Shown piece after piece: positions 35,407 to 45,693 of a DNA stretch of 64,000 nucleotides. Under the pieces are notes generated by a model. The model was given only the letters and a program-made list of their open reading frames with translations, was not told the DNA's origin and searched no databases. The stretch covers positions 133,737,975 through 133,801,974 of the forward strand of contig CAMZMU010000041.1 in assembly GCA_947311845.1 (NCBI GenBank), given 5' to 3'. The stretch's first letter is position 1, and every line of letters begins with the position of its first letter. The position numbers and the translations under genes are program-made. The DNA comes from Poa pratensis (lineage: Eukaryota > Streptophyta > Magnoliopsida > Poales > Poaceae).

Positions 35407-36004
35407 CTAGTAGCAGGTAGCAGCTGACATGGAATATAAGTAAACTTCCTCCGAGAAAAACCACGTCGGAGACCGCCTTCTACGCCAAGTTACCTTTGCC
35501 CTCGGCAACGTTGGCACCTGCGGCTGCGGCACCAACGGCATGATCGTCTTGTCTACCACGATGTACACGCCGGAATCACGAAGGGGATGGCCGTACTCTT
35601 CCACGAAGTAGATACAATCTGCTCGAGGTGCATCAGCATCAGTAGCATGGATAGACTTGACGCACAGAGTGCTCATGAAGAGCGCGCGGCCTTCGAGGTT
35701 GTCAACCTTCTTCCACCCGCCAAGATCGGGACCGTCACTGAGGTCCGCCTCGAACACCTCAAACCGACATGTCAAGTGGTACTTGCACCTTTCACCTATC
35801 TTGGGCACACATCTCCTCACCATCAGCAGCTTGCCATTGGATTCCACTAGATGTCGCTCGAGGATCATCTCGTGTGTCTGGAGCCGTTCAATTTCGCAAA
35901 GATCGCGTACATGCATCTCGGGTAGGTCGGGGGGCCAAATCCATAAGGTGAACGGTCTCTCCTCGGGTTCGACGCCGCGTGGCATCGGCTTGTCGAGGCA
36001 ACAG
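35407..36004 (-). pseudogene. DUF295 (KIB1-4 beta-propeller) gene, 3' fragment truncated by element W
   Basis: About 199 codons are open on the minus strand down to a TAG at 35407-35409. The sequence has the order typical of grass DUF295 proteins: FEVFEADLSDG and GWKKVDNLEGRALFMS, then the CIYFVEEYGHP and SGVYIVVDKTIMPL repeats, and near the C-terminus the signature PTWFF. Full proteins are usually about 350-420 residues with an F-box or related N-terminus, so roughly half is missing. The reading frame is cut exactly at 36004/36005, the terminus of the W LTR, which points to insertional disruption. The 5' half should lie beyond the other end of W, outside the window. Function is not known beyond family membership. 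Confidence 0.75.
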
Positions 36005-36558
36005 TGATGCGTGTTAACAATAGAGTGTTTTATTACTTCCCAGCAACAGCACCAGAAGATCTGCTTGTTGACCGTGACAACACACGTTCGTTGGGAGACC
36101 CCAAGAGGAAGGTATGATGTAGTGCAGCAGCAGTTTCCCTTGAAATATGACCAATATTTATTGAACCAGGAGTACACGGAGGTTTTTTAGAAGGTTGTCA
36201 GTGGCGCAACTGACGTGGAACCTGCACACAACACAAGCAAACTACTTTGCCCCAACGAAACAGAGAGGTTGTCAATCTCTCCGGTTTGCTGAAAACAAAG
36301 GATTAAACGTATTGTGTGGAAAACAGTAATGAGTGCAGAAAGTAACAGAGAACAAATGATTGCAGTTGGTGGTTTTATCAGTATGAGGAAATGGACCGGG
36401 GTCCACAATTCACTAGTGGTGTCTCTCCATAAAAGATAACTAACATGTTGGGTAAACAAATAACAGCTGGGCAATTGACAAATAATGAGCACATGACAAT
36501 GCAATATATGACAAGATGATTATTATGAGATTTAATTGGGCATTACAACAAAGTACAT
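36005..36558 (-). repeat. W 3' LTR, outer part
   Basis: The 3'-terminal part of the LTR, cut by Y after gggcattacaacaaagTACAT. The sequence resumes at 59253, as the uninterrupted X LTR (near 22690-22720) shows. Confidence 0.88.
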
Positions 36559-37031
36559 TGTCGAGGTGTGCCCTCGGCAAGTCCCATGGTTGCTATACCT
36601 AGGGTTGATTGTGTGGTAGAGAACGCGTAGTATCGGTGGAATCGACGGCTGACAAGCAGGATTTACCCAGGTTCAGGGCCCTCGAGTGAGGTAAAACCCC
36701 TACGTCCTGCTTGTCTGTATTGATTATGTGGATATGAAAGTTACAAGGGTTCGGCGAGTTGCTGATCTCGCTGAGGTTTTGGTGGCTATGGATTGCTTAC
36801 CTTGATCGATCACCCTCCCAACCTTTATATAGGAGGCTGGGTCTCGGGAAACACAACCGACCAAGGTTACATGTATGGAAAGTCTTAACCGACCATAACT
36901 CGATCTAACTTGGGAAGCACTCCTCGTCTCGGGCCTTCCTTCGTGGGCTTCGATTAATCTTTGGGCTTCTTTGATCATCACGTGCACCAGGTACCTCTAA
37001 GTTAGGGTACCCGCAGAGTATAACCTCGTCA
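36559..37031 (-). repeat. Y 3' LTR
   Basis: About a dozen differences from the other LTR, mostly transitions, for example cctcgtca versus cctcatca at the terminus. On the minus strand it starts TGACGAGG and ends CCTCGACA. Confidence 0.93.
36824..36831 (-). promoter_or_regulatory. TATA box in Y 3' LTR (minus)
   Basis: TATATAAA on the minus strand, preceded by ggctcc-type sequence. It is conserved in the other LTR at 59040-59047. Confidence 0.55.
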
Positions 37032-37046
37032 TTAGCCCCCGAGTAC
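37032..37046 (-). other. Y polypurine tract
   Basis: On the minus strand GTACTCGGGGGCTAA ends directly at the 3' LTR. The CTCGGGGGCT core recurs in the tandem arrays of Y. Confidence 0.75.
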
Positions 37047-37176
37047 TTGCTTGACTCGTAGAATCGAGCATGTGCTCCCTTCATCGTGCACGTCATAATC
37101 TTCTGAACTTGTGCTTCTGATCCGATGTAGTTCTTCGAGCTCTAATTTGTTTCGATTGTATGTGTATGCTAATCGA

Positions 37177-37590
37177 GGGATATTGACATAGTAGGCCTGA
37201 TTTACTCTAGTATCGAGCTCAGTTAACTGCTTATTTGAGCAAAAAACCTTACTAGTCTTCAGTCAGACTCGAGTCCCTGGGCTCGAGCCTGGAACATAAT
37301 CGAAAAATTATGCCTATGGATATTGACATAGTAAGCCTGATTCACTCGAATATCGAGCTCAGTTAACCGCACATTTGGGTGAAACCATACTAGTCTTCAA
37401 TCAGGTTCGAGTCCCCGGACTCGAAGCTGGAACACTTTTGCAATTTATGCCTAGGGATATTGACATAGTAGGCCTAACTTACTCGAAAATCAAGCTCAGT
37501 TAACCGCACATTTGGCCGAAACCATACTAGCGTTCAATCAGGTTCGAGTCCCCACACTCGAAGCTGGAACATACTGGACAGACTCGACTC
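37177..37590. repeat. Three tandem copies of a ~138-bp unit in Y
   Basis: The marker tattgacatagta occurs at 37181, 37321 and 37458 (spacing 140 and 137). Each unit continues with the sequence ctcagttaac.gc, then catactag..ttcaatcagg, then a gttcgagtcccc-type tail. Subterminal position next to the 3' LTR, non-coding. Confidence 0.9.
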
Positions 37591-37879
37591 AGGCCGTTGT
37601 AGGTCTTACTGATTCTTTCTGCAGTTTATCTTTTGATACCTAACGCGTCCGTCAGATTTTCATCATGTCTGTTGACACGGAAAATTTCAAGGGAAAACAC
37701 TGTTGGAGCGTCCCTCGGCCTATCTCGATTGCTCGGCAGGTCTTACCTTTGCATTTGCGTATGCAGCATCTGAGACATCTGCGATTGACATAGCTCGGGA
37801 ATTTATGAAGTTTGATTCTTTGTTTTGTGAAGTATTTAATGCTTTCAATTGAGCCTGTATTTGAGTGAGTTTTTCTTAC

Positions 37880-38165
37880 CTTGTTTGGAAATCTATGGGA
37901 GCGCGACAGCGCTCCCATGGGAGTAGCCCCCGAGATTGTGGTGTATTGTCTTGCAATAGAGAACGATCTCAAATCATCCTTTTACACTGCTTTTTGTTAG
38001 TCGAAATATTTTGTCTTTGAAATCTATGGGAGCGCATCAGCGCTCCCATGGGAGTAGCCCCCGAGATTATGCTTTATTTCGTTTGAAGTAGAGGATAATC
38101 TCAATAATTTTGCTCCTTTTTTATCAATCGCAACAAATTTTTGATATACTCCCATGGGAGTACCT
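37880..38165. repeat. Palindrome-bearing repeats in Y
   Basis: The motif gggagcgcgacagcgctccc, followed by catgggagtagcccccgagat, occurs near 37899 and, with one variation, near 38029. A third partial copy (actcccatgggagt) is near 38150. Each contains a perfect CTCCCATGGGAG palindrome, a longer GGGAGCGC/GCGCTCCC stem and, on the minus strand, a CTCGGGGGCT tract. Confidence 0.85.
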
Positions 38166-38637
38166 TTTGCTAGTCGAATCCCTTCTTCGATTGTAGTCTC
38201 GAACCCACCACTCGAATGTGGATGTTATCAATGCCCCTGACGTCATTCATGATGTCTTTGGCGTGCGCGGGCCGTTTTGACAAGACGTGTCTGTGTGGGC
38301 CCCATGTTCAGAGTTTTGACCGCAGAAGACGCCGTTTCAGCTTTGATTTGACCGGACGTGGCGAATTTTTCGTCGCGCCATCATAACCTCCTAGGGTTTT
38401 GTGCGTAGTGGGCGACGTGGGATGCGACGGTTGCTCTCTGCGCTCGCCACGTGTACGGCCAGATGCTATGTGCATTTGGACGGACGATAACGATGGATTT
38501 TGCGTTGTGCGGTAAGTAGCGATATTTGCGCAAGATTTTGATTTACTTGCCATTCACTTCCTCTGTTCCTCTTCTTCCTCGCGCTCCGCACACCATTGCT
38601 CTGCCTCCCAAGCTCCTTGCTGCTTGCTCCTTGCGCA

Positions 38638-41600
38638 ATGGCGCCAAAGAAAATCAAGCGTGCTGCTGCAACTACCTCTGCCACCGATCCATCAGACAAG
38701 GGGAAGGATGCGACCATGGCGAGTGAGCCTGCCGATGCGCTTTTGAAGATCCCCGGTGACTGGACCAGATCCAGTGTAACCGAGGATACCCTTTCTGAGT
38801 ACCGTCAGAAGGGTTGGCTGCCACCAGCTGACCAGCTGGCCGCGCGTGCTCCAGGTCTGAAGGTACGCCCTGACCCTCGCAACGGCGAACGCATCTGCTT
38901 CGCTGAATTCCTTCCCGCGGCTTCTCTCTCCCTTTGCATGATTTTGTGCGAGGGCTTCTGTACGCCTATGGCCTACAGATTCATGATCTTACTCCCACTA
39001 GCATTATGCATATCGCCTGTTTCATGGTGCTTTGCGAGTGTTTCTTGAGAGTGTCCCCCAGCTGGGCATTGTGGAAGCATATCTTCAAGGTGCGCCACAA
39101 TTGCCGGGGTAAACTCCCTTGCCCGGTGGGTGGATTTCAAGTCCAACTGCGAGCGATTCGCATTACTTTAGCTTGAAGACAGTCGACTCTGCCCAAGGTT
39201 GGCGGACCAAATGGTTCTATGTGCCAGTCGACCAAGTGGTGCTCCAGGCTTTTTCGATTGAGAATCCTCCGAAGAAGACGGTGGCCTGGGACCACCCTAT
39301 CTCTCCTGCTGAAACCAAAGAAGCTACCCCTTTACTGAATGAGATTGGAAATTTGCTGAAGACTGTTTCTGGTATTCAGTTGATCAGCACTTATTTGAAG
39401 ATGCGAGTGTGGCCCATGCGCCTTCGTGCCCACCCGATGTGGCAGTATGAGGGTCCACTCGACAGCACCAGGATGAGCGCCTCCGAGTTGACGCAAAAAG
39501 AGCTCAGTGCTCAGGTGAAGAAGATCACGAGCCTCAAAGCTTCCACAAAATTGACTTCAACTTCCCGCACATCCCCTACGGGCCAGAGAAATCCTTACCC
39601 GCAGTGAGTGATTCTTTTTGCTGTTTTTTATGCTTCGCCATCTGCTGTTGCCTCTTTTTTGCTTTCATTCTTATGATTATGAATTGTTCTCGCTACATAG
39701 GGTCACTCGACTGCCGCCTCTCTGCCCCCTCTACCCAAAGTCGGGCCTACTGTGGAGACGGCAATACAGGAGGAAACCAAACTGCCCATTGCTGACCCTG
39801 CTTCTGCTCACTCGACCCCTCAAGATAATCCCGAAGAAACAGGTGAAGAGGTGGAACAGGTTGTGGCGGATGCTTCAAATGAATCAGATGCTGAGCAGGG
39901 TCCTCGCAAGCCTAAACGCCAGCGTTTGGTTCTTCGGAGTCTTCGAGTATAGAGGATGAGCAGGGGGACACCGGTAACTCGGGTATCCCTTCTCCTACTA
40001 AAAACCATCCTCTGACTGTCTCCCCTCTGGCTACGCGTCCTCCTGCAAATTCGAGTAACACCTCTCGACTGGGGGTTTTCTCTCTTGGCGATGAACCTGA
40101 TTCTGATGCAGAAGATGAGCCAAGGTTTGCTTTGTAGTCGATTCCTTTATTTGTGTCTGCACCTTTATGGTTGTTATTTTTTGATTGGGTGTATTTTTTG
40201 CTTTATGATACCAGTGGCAAATCACAATCTCCACCCCCAGTCGCGGACACTTCGATTGCGGCGCAGCCATCTGTCCCTCCAGAGGCAGCACAAGGCACTA
40301 TTCTTGAAGCAGCCAAGGACGCCACTGAGCTGGTGGTTGCTGATTTGAACAAGGAGAAGACTGCCCCAACTGCGGATGTCGTGGCTTCCTCCTCCAAGCC
40401 TGCCTCTTGGACTGATCACGTGAGTGCTTCTGTTATTACTTACACTTGAAAATTTTATTTCTTCTGCACTCGACGATAACATGCATATTCTGTTACAGCC
40501 TATGTATGCCGCCATGGCCCCTTGGGTCCAGTCCTTTGTTCGGGTGGAGCAAGAGAGGGACTCCCTGCAGTCAACTTCGACTGAGCTTGTGCGTAAGTGT
40601 TTTTTGCTAAAAACTCTTCCCTTCTTTTGAAGTTATGATACTAATCGAGAATGTTTTTGAACTCCGCAGAAAACAAGAAGTCAGCTGAGGAGCAAGTGGA
40701 AGGCTTGAAGAAACAAGTGCAGGACTTGCAGACCAAGCTCTCCAGCCAGCAGTCTAAATCGAAGAAAGCACTTGCTGATGCTCAGGGCGCAACCACTCAC
40801 CGCGATAAGGAGCTTGCTTCACGTCTGTTGGGATTGGCCCGTTCTGCCAAAGGTGAATGAACTATTTTTGCGAGTAGCTCTTTGGTTATTTTAGCAGCTT
40901 GTGCTCATAACTTCTGCTTTCTGAATTTTGAAGGTTCTGAAGGCGCTTCGGCTTCCACTAAGCCATCGAGTAACTCATTGTCACTCGATGATGCAATCAT
41001 GGAACTCGAATCTGTGTTATACAAGACCAAAGGCGAACTGGCTACCATGACCAACACCCTTAGCAACCTGCACGCGGGGATGTGTCCTACAACCGCTGCT
41101 CCCTCGACTGCAGAAGGACTGGCTGCATCTTTTGGCGAAGGATCGTCGATTGTGGCGGATTTTGCCCGCGAACTCACGGTACACGGCTCGGAGTACACCC
41201 TCAAGCTTTTGTTAGGCAATGGTATAGAGGCTGATTTCAACAGTGCTTTATCGGATTACCCGAAAAAGCCTGATGGAAGGCCGCTATCATTCAGGGGTGT
41301 AACCGAGCGAGCTACGCGACTGAGCGAAATCTGCGTCCAGACTATGGAGCGCCGGGCTGAAGCTGTTAGGGCTCAGTTGCGTAAAACTAGGGCATGATCC
41401 ATCTCACAGGCCTAGGAACTTTTTATTCTGTAATTTGATTACTCGAACCTGGCATGTATGCTTTTGCTACTTATGTGTATGCTAGTATATACTTTTGGGT
41501 GCTAATGTTTGAATGAAATTTGCTGAATCATCTGAATTTTGCAACTTCGTGTGTCCCGGCTTCTGAATGTTGCATTTTATGAACCAGCCACAAGAGTGTG

Positions 41601-42398
41601 AGTCTGGTGGACCTTCTCCATTTCGTACTCGAACATTTGGTCAGACAAGGAATGATGCGAGGGTACTTGCTTTTGCGAAGAATTGAGTGAGTGAACTAGA
41701 GCAAGAACTCAAAAGCACTCGAGCTGAGTAGGAGCTGTTGCGTTCCAGGCCAAGTTTTGCTACCCAACGCGAGGAATATGTTCTTGGCGAGATCGACAAC
41801 ATAAACAGGCAACTCCAATGTGAGTTTATGACATCATTTTTGCTTGTAAGTTTTCACCTGTTTGCATTATGCTTCGGACCAATAACTTTGTCCTTTTGCA
41901 GGTTTTGTGCCTGATGCCCAGCAGGAAAATAGGAGGGTCAATCGACTCCTCGATAATGTTGTTGATGTACCAACTACTGGCAGGCAGCATTTTTATTTGG
42001 ACAAGGTGCACGCTCGCACTCTTGCTACTTTGAAGGATCGAGTATGGCGAAACGCCCAAGTACTCGAGATTTGCAGGCGTATCTTCGCTCGCTTAAATTA
42101 CGCGCTCTTCCCGTTAGGACCTCAGCCTCAAGGGTTGTTTCCTTTGATTGATATCTTTCGAGTAACAAATTCAGTCAAAGAATCTTTGATGCAGCTTGCT
42201 ATTCTTGGGTCAAATACCACTATGGCTTACATCCGCAGCCGTAAGCCAAATTTTGCAATTCGACCTCCTGCAGCTGGCACACTTGTATCCCAATCACATT
42301 TGATCGAGACACGTTCTGCTGCTGAGGAACTCATTGATTGCTGCAAGGAGCAGCTTTTTGGTCCTGTACTGGATACAAAGGATGAATCAGATTCTTAA
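38638..42398 (+). pseudogene. Y antisense gene: PF04195-like protein with coiled coil, multi-exon, decayed
   Basis: Runs opposite to gag. It begins MAPKKIKRAAATTSATD at 38638. The N-terminal region has the putative gypsy type transposon domain pattern (LPLHDFVRGLLYAYGLQIHDLTP near 38925-38995, CECFL, then WRTKWFYVPV near 39200). Frameshifts near 38915, 39110 and 39530 break this exon. Later exons, with gt...ag borders near 39606, 40126/40212, 40420/40498, 40594/40670 and 40853/40933, encode a Pro/Ser/Glu-rich acidic linker, a coiled coil (EEQVEGLKKQVQDLQTKL) and a C-terminal domain ending at 41397. A further related block at 41902-42398 ends KDESDS with TAA. The same architecture occurs in Z. 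Function unknown; such antisense ORFs are known from Tat-lineage elements (Grande and others). Confidence 0.72.
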
Positions 42399-42497
42399 CT
42401 TGTAGAATTTTTGTATAAACGGGGCATTCTCCAAATGTAAATATGTACTATTGTATTTGTGACGAAGTATTTTTATGCATATATTTGTGACGGCCCC

Positions 42498-42801
42498 GAG
42501 TCTATCGAGTGGGATTTTTTGAATTTTTATGCTTGACCCAGCCCCGAGTATATCGAGTGGGATTTTTGAGTTTTTATGCTTGACCCAGCCCCCGAGTATA
42601 TCGAGTGGGATTTTTGAGTTTTTATGCTTGACCCAGCCCCCGAGTATATCGAGTGGGATTTTTTAGTTTTTATGCTTGACCCAGCCCCCGAGTATATCGA
42701 GTGGGATTTTTGAGTTTTTATGCTTGACCCAGCCCCCGAGTATATCGAGTGGGATTTTTCAGTTTTATGCTTGACCCAGCCCCCGAGTATATCGAGTGGG
42801 T
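42498..42801. repeat. 48-bp tandem array in Y, seven copies, PPT-like
   Basis: The marker gag(t)atatcgagtggg recurs at 42498, 42546, 42594, 42642, 42690, 42738 and 42785 (48-base steps, the last 47). On the minus strand each unit contains ACTCGGGGGCTGGG (ACTCGGGGCTGGG in two copies), closely matching the PPT ACTCGGGGGCTAA. The array lies between the convergent ends of the antisense gene and the gag-protease gene. A minus-strand open frame across it (42527-42883) is an artefact of the 48-base period being divisible by three. Confidence 0.93.
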
Positions 42802-43005
42802 AACAATAAAAGGCATATATGAGAAATATGGATGAACATGTATCTTTATTCGAAATATGTGTTCGACCAGCAAGCCGCCTCATTAAAAACCTTCCAGTCC
42901 CCTGAGGTACCCTGGTAAGGGAAAAGAGTGTGTCTGAAACCGCTGGTTCTTCCGATATTATGCACTTATTACATATTTATGCATAGAACGGACGCAGATG
43001 CGCCC

Positions 43006-45148
43006 CTATGTACTAGTGTGGCTTGACAACATGTTGACCGTCCCTGAAGGTCCAGTCGGATGCCCCTTGTACTCCATCGCGTCGTTGATGGCTTTGAGCC
43101 CTCTGTCGATTGCCATCTTCTTGCTTCCTAGTAGAGGTGCACGGTCATTGGCGACCTCAAGCTCGGCGAGTGATTGCTCCACCCCGTACATCTCTGAAAT
43201 TTTGCTGAAGTCACGGTCACATGAATCTGACCTTTGAAAGTTCCCGCTGACCGTGATGATTCCTTTTGGTCCTGGCATTTTGAGCTTGAGGTAGGTGTAG
43301 TGCGGTATGGCCATGAATCGAGTGAAAGTGGGGCGCCCAAGTATTGCATGGTATTGTGACTTCCAATCGACCACTTCGAACTCAATCGACTTAGTTCTGA
43401 AATGAGTAGGATCTCCAAACGTAACATCAAGTTGTATGGTGCCTGCCGGGAGCACTGCTTTGCCTGGGACGATACAATGGAAGGTACTTGTGGATTTTGG
43501 CAGATTTTTGACTGATTTGTTCATTCTGCGTAGCGTATCTGCAAAGATTATGTTGAGGCCGCTACCCCCGTCCATGAAGACCTTGGTCATGGCGTAGCCT
43601 CCGATTTGGGCGTCAAGTACCAAGCCTGCATGCCCTGGTCGGTATACTGCTGGTGGATGCTCCTCTCGATTGAAGACAATCGGAGTTTCAGATCCTTTCA
43701 AAAAGTCTGTTATAGCTGGGGGTGCCATGACCGCCATATTGACGTGTCGAGTGTGTAACTTTTGCTCTCTATTGGAGGGACGCCCTCGCTGGATCATGTT
43801 CATCTGCCCGCGACTTACGGGATATTTTTGTTCATCTCCTTGCTGCATCTGGTGCACGGCTGCTGCCATTTGTGTTCCCGTAACGGGTTGCGCTGGCACC
43901 ATGTACACTGGCGTCGATTGCGCTGGTGTTGGTGCAGGATACACCTGAGTAGGCTGCATTTGCGGTGGTATGGAATATACCTGTGCTTGCTGTACTTGCT
44001 GCGGTGCTTGATATGCTTGAACAGGCTGTGTTTGTGGTGTAGTCGATGGGGTCTGCGTCAATTGAGGAGGTGCACGTCCGTCTTTTTGCAGTCGCAGTAT
44101 GTGTTCAATCGCAAGTTGATCGAATTCCCTGCAATTTCTAAGCGAGTGGTTAGAGCAAGCTTACCATCGTCCCCATTATAAAGATGGAATCTGCAATAAT
44201 CGTCCATCCTTTCTTCGATTGAGCGCTCGGATCTTTGTCTGCTCGCCTGCGCCACTCTGGCCTTCTGTAGTTATCGCGGTCGTCGCGTCTGTGGTCTCGA
44301 CTGTCACGTCGATCGCCTGTGTGATGGTCTCGATCACTTCGGCGTTCGTCAGTACGATGATCTCGATTATCACGATGAGCATCGAGTCGTCGGTCAGTTT
44401 GGTCGTGGTTGTCTCTTGACTGGACAAAGCCTGCTGCGATGAAGTTTGGGTGGTCATCATCGTGATAACGATGCTTGCGCTTGCGCCTTTGGTCATCTTT
44501 GTAGCTATCTCTGCAGTCTCGACTGCCACCCTCGTGATTTTCATGTGAGGGTGCGGCTCGAGTGGCTCGTACGGAGTCTTCTCCATCTGCCCATTTTGTT
44601 GCGAGTACCATGAGTGCCGCCATTGTCTTCGGATCTTCTCGACCAAGCGTTTCTTTGAAATCTTCCCTCTAGAGTCCATTTTTGAAGGTGTCGATTGCCC
44701 TATCTTCTGATACGTTGCCTACTGAATTACGGATGGCAGTCCACCGCCGTATGTACGATCCCAGAGATTCATCTGACTTTTGCTTGCAGGTCCGGAGCTC
44801 CTCGAAAGTTTTGGGGCGCTCACATAAAGGTTCGAAGTATTTGATGAAATCGCCTTTGAAGTGCTCCCACGAATCGTAGTATGATTCGGGTAGCGATTTG
44901 AGCCAATCGCGAGCTGTTCCTTCCATCATGACTTGTATGTACTGCATAGCCATAGTTGTGGTTTCGCGCTGACATCCGACTGCCAGCCTGTAGTCTTCTA
45001 GCCAGCCTGATGGCTCTTGTTTGCAATTGAACTTTGGCGTGGTAGCTAGCGAGAATTTCTTGGGCATACGAGCCTCCCGGATTCGTCGAGTGAAGCATAG
45101 CGCTCCACAGGGTTCGATTTCTGCTTCTGAGTCTGAGCTATTGTTGTA
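43006..45148 (-). pseudogene. Y gag (C-terminal part) and protease
   Basis: Continues the gag frame after the Z insertion (NNSSDSEAEIEPCGAL). The gag core follows, with KFNCKQEPSGWLEDYRLAV, EGTARDWLKSLP and SWEHFKGDFIKYF. After a stop/shift near 44670 comes an Arg/Asp/His-rich region of RDxRDHR repeats, then a non-canonical zinc-binding DYCRFH segment broken by a shift near 44150, and a Gln/Pro/Val-rich linker. Last comes a long open protease block (43006-44061) with FMDGGSGLNIIFADTL near residues 168-183 and SQYHAILGRPTFTRFM. It ends at TAG 43006-43008 with no RT after it. The DGGS active site matches that in Z. Confidence 0.88.
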
Positions 45149-45669
45149 TGTTGGGGATATACCTACTAGGGGTATCACCAGCATGGATCAATCCGGCTAG
45201 TCCAGGGTGGCCCGCAGTGGTGGTGAAGGCTTTGCCTACCGGGCGGCCCAGATAGCTGACGACCAAGGAAGGCGGATGCCGGCAAGGAGGAGGCCCAAGA
45301 CTGAAGCCCATGAAGCCACCAAGACCAAGACGGAAGGCGGCATACTTGCCGGCTAGGTTTAGGACTCCGTATACTTGCTGGATACGTATTCACCTTGTAA
45401 CCCTAGGTCCAGCCGCCTATATAAGCTGGACCTCGGGACGCCTTTAGGGCAACTCTTTGATAGACAACCAACTCATTGTAACCTGTTCACGGCGATATTG
45501 CCTTATAGTGAGTTATAGCAGCACGTAGGGCACCGCCACCGCCGTGGTGCCTGAAGCTGGGTAAACCGCCGTGTACAATCCCGACCTTGACGACGTCCAC
45601 CTTCTTGCCCTACGTTCACCCTCGGCTAGCAGGACCCCGTCTCCTATCCAAGATGCCGATACGACGACA
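45149..45669 (+). repeat. Z 5' LTR
   Basis: 521 bases, TGTTGGGG to ACGACGACA. A 72-codon open frame on its minus strand occurs identically in both LTRs and is not treated as a gene. Confidence 0.95.
45418..45424 (+). promoter_or_regulatory. TATA box in Z 5' LTR
   Basis: TATATAA in gccgcctatataagctgg, about 250 bases before the LTR end. The identical copy is at 56996-57002. Confidence 0.65.
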
Positions 45670-45671
45670 GT

Positions 45672-45688
45672 TGGCGCCCACCGTGGGG
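45672..45688 (+). other. Z primer binding site
   Basis: TGGCGCCCACCGTGGGG starts 3 bases after the LTR. The TGGCGCC start fits tRNA 3' ends used by Tat/Athila elements; the exact tRNA is not assigned. Confidence 0.8.
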
Positions 45689-45693
45689 CCTAA

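Noticed and set aside
42498..42801. Regular spaced repeats suggestive of a CRISPR array
   Set aside because: Units are contiguous tandem repeats without variable spacers, inside a plant retrotransposon.
42527..42883. 118-codon minus-strand ORF with KSHSIYSGAGSSIKT repeats
   Set aside because: It is open only because the 48-bp tandem unit is divisible by three; it has no homolog and sits between two convergent genes.
45175..45393. Identical 72-codon ORF in both Z LTRs (also 56753-56971)
   Set aside because: Identity follows from LTR identity. It is on the minus strand, lacks domains, and overlaps the LTR promoter.
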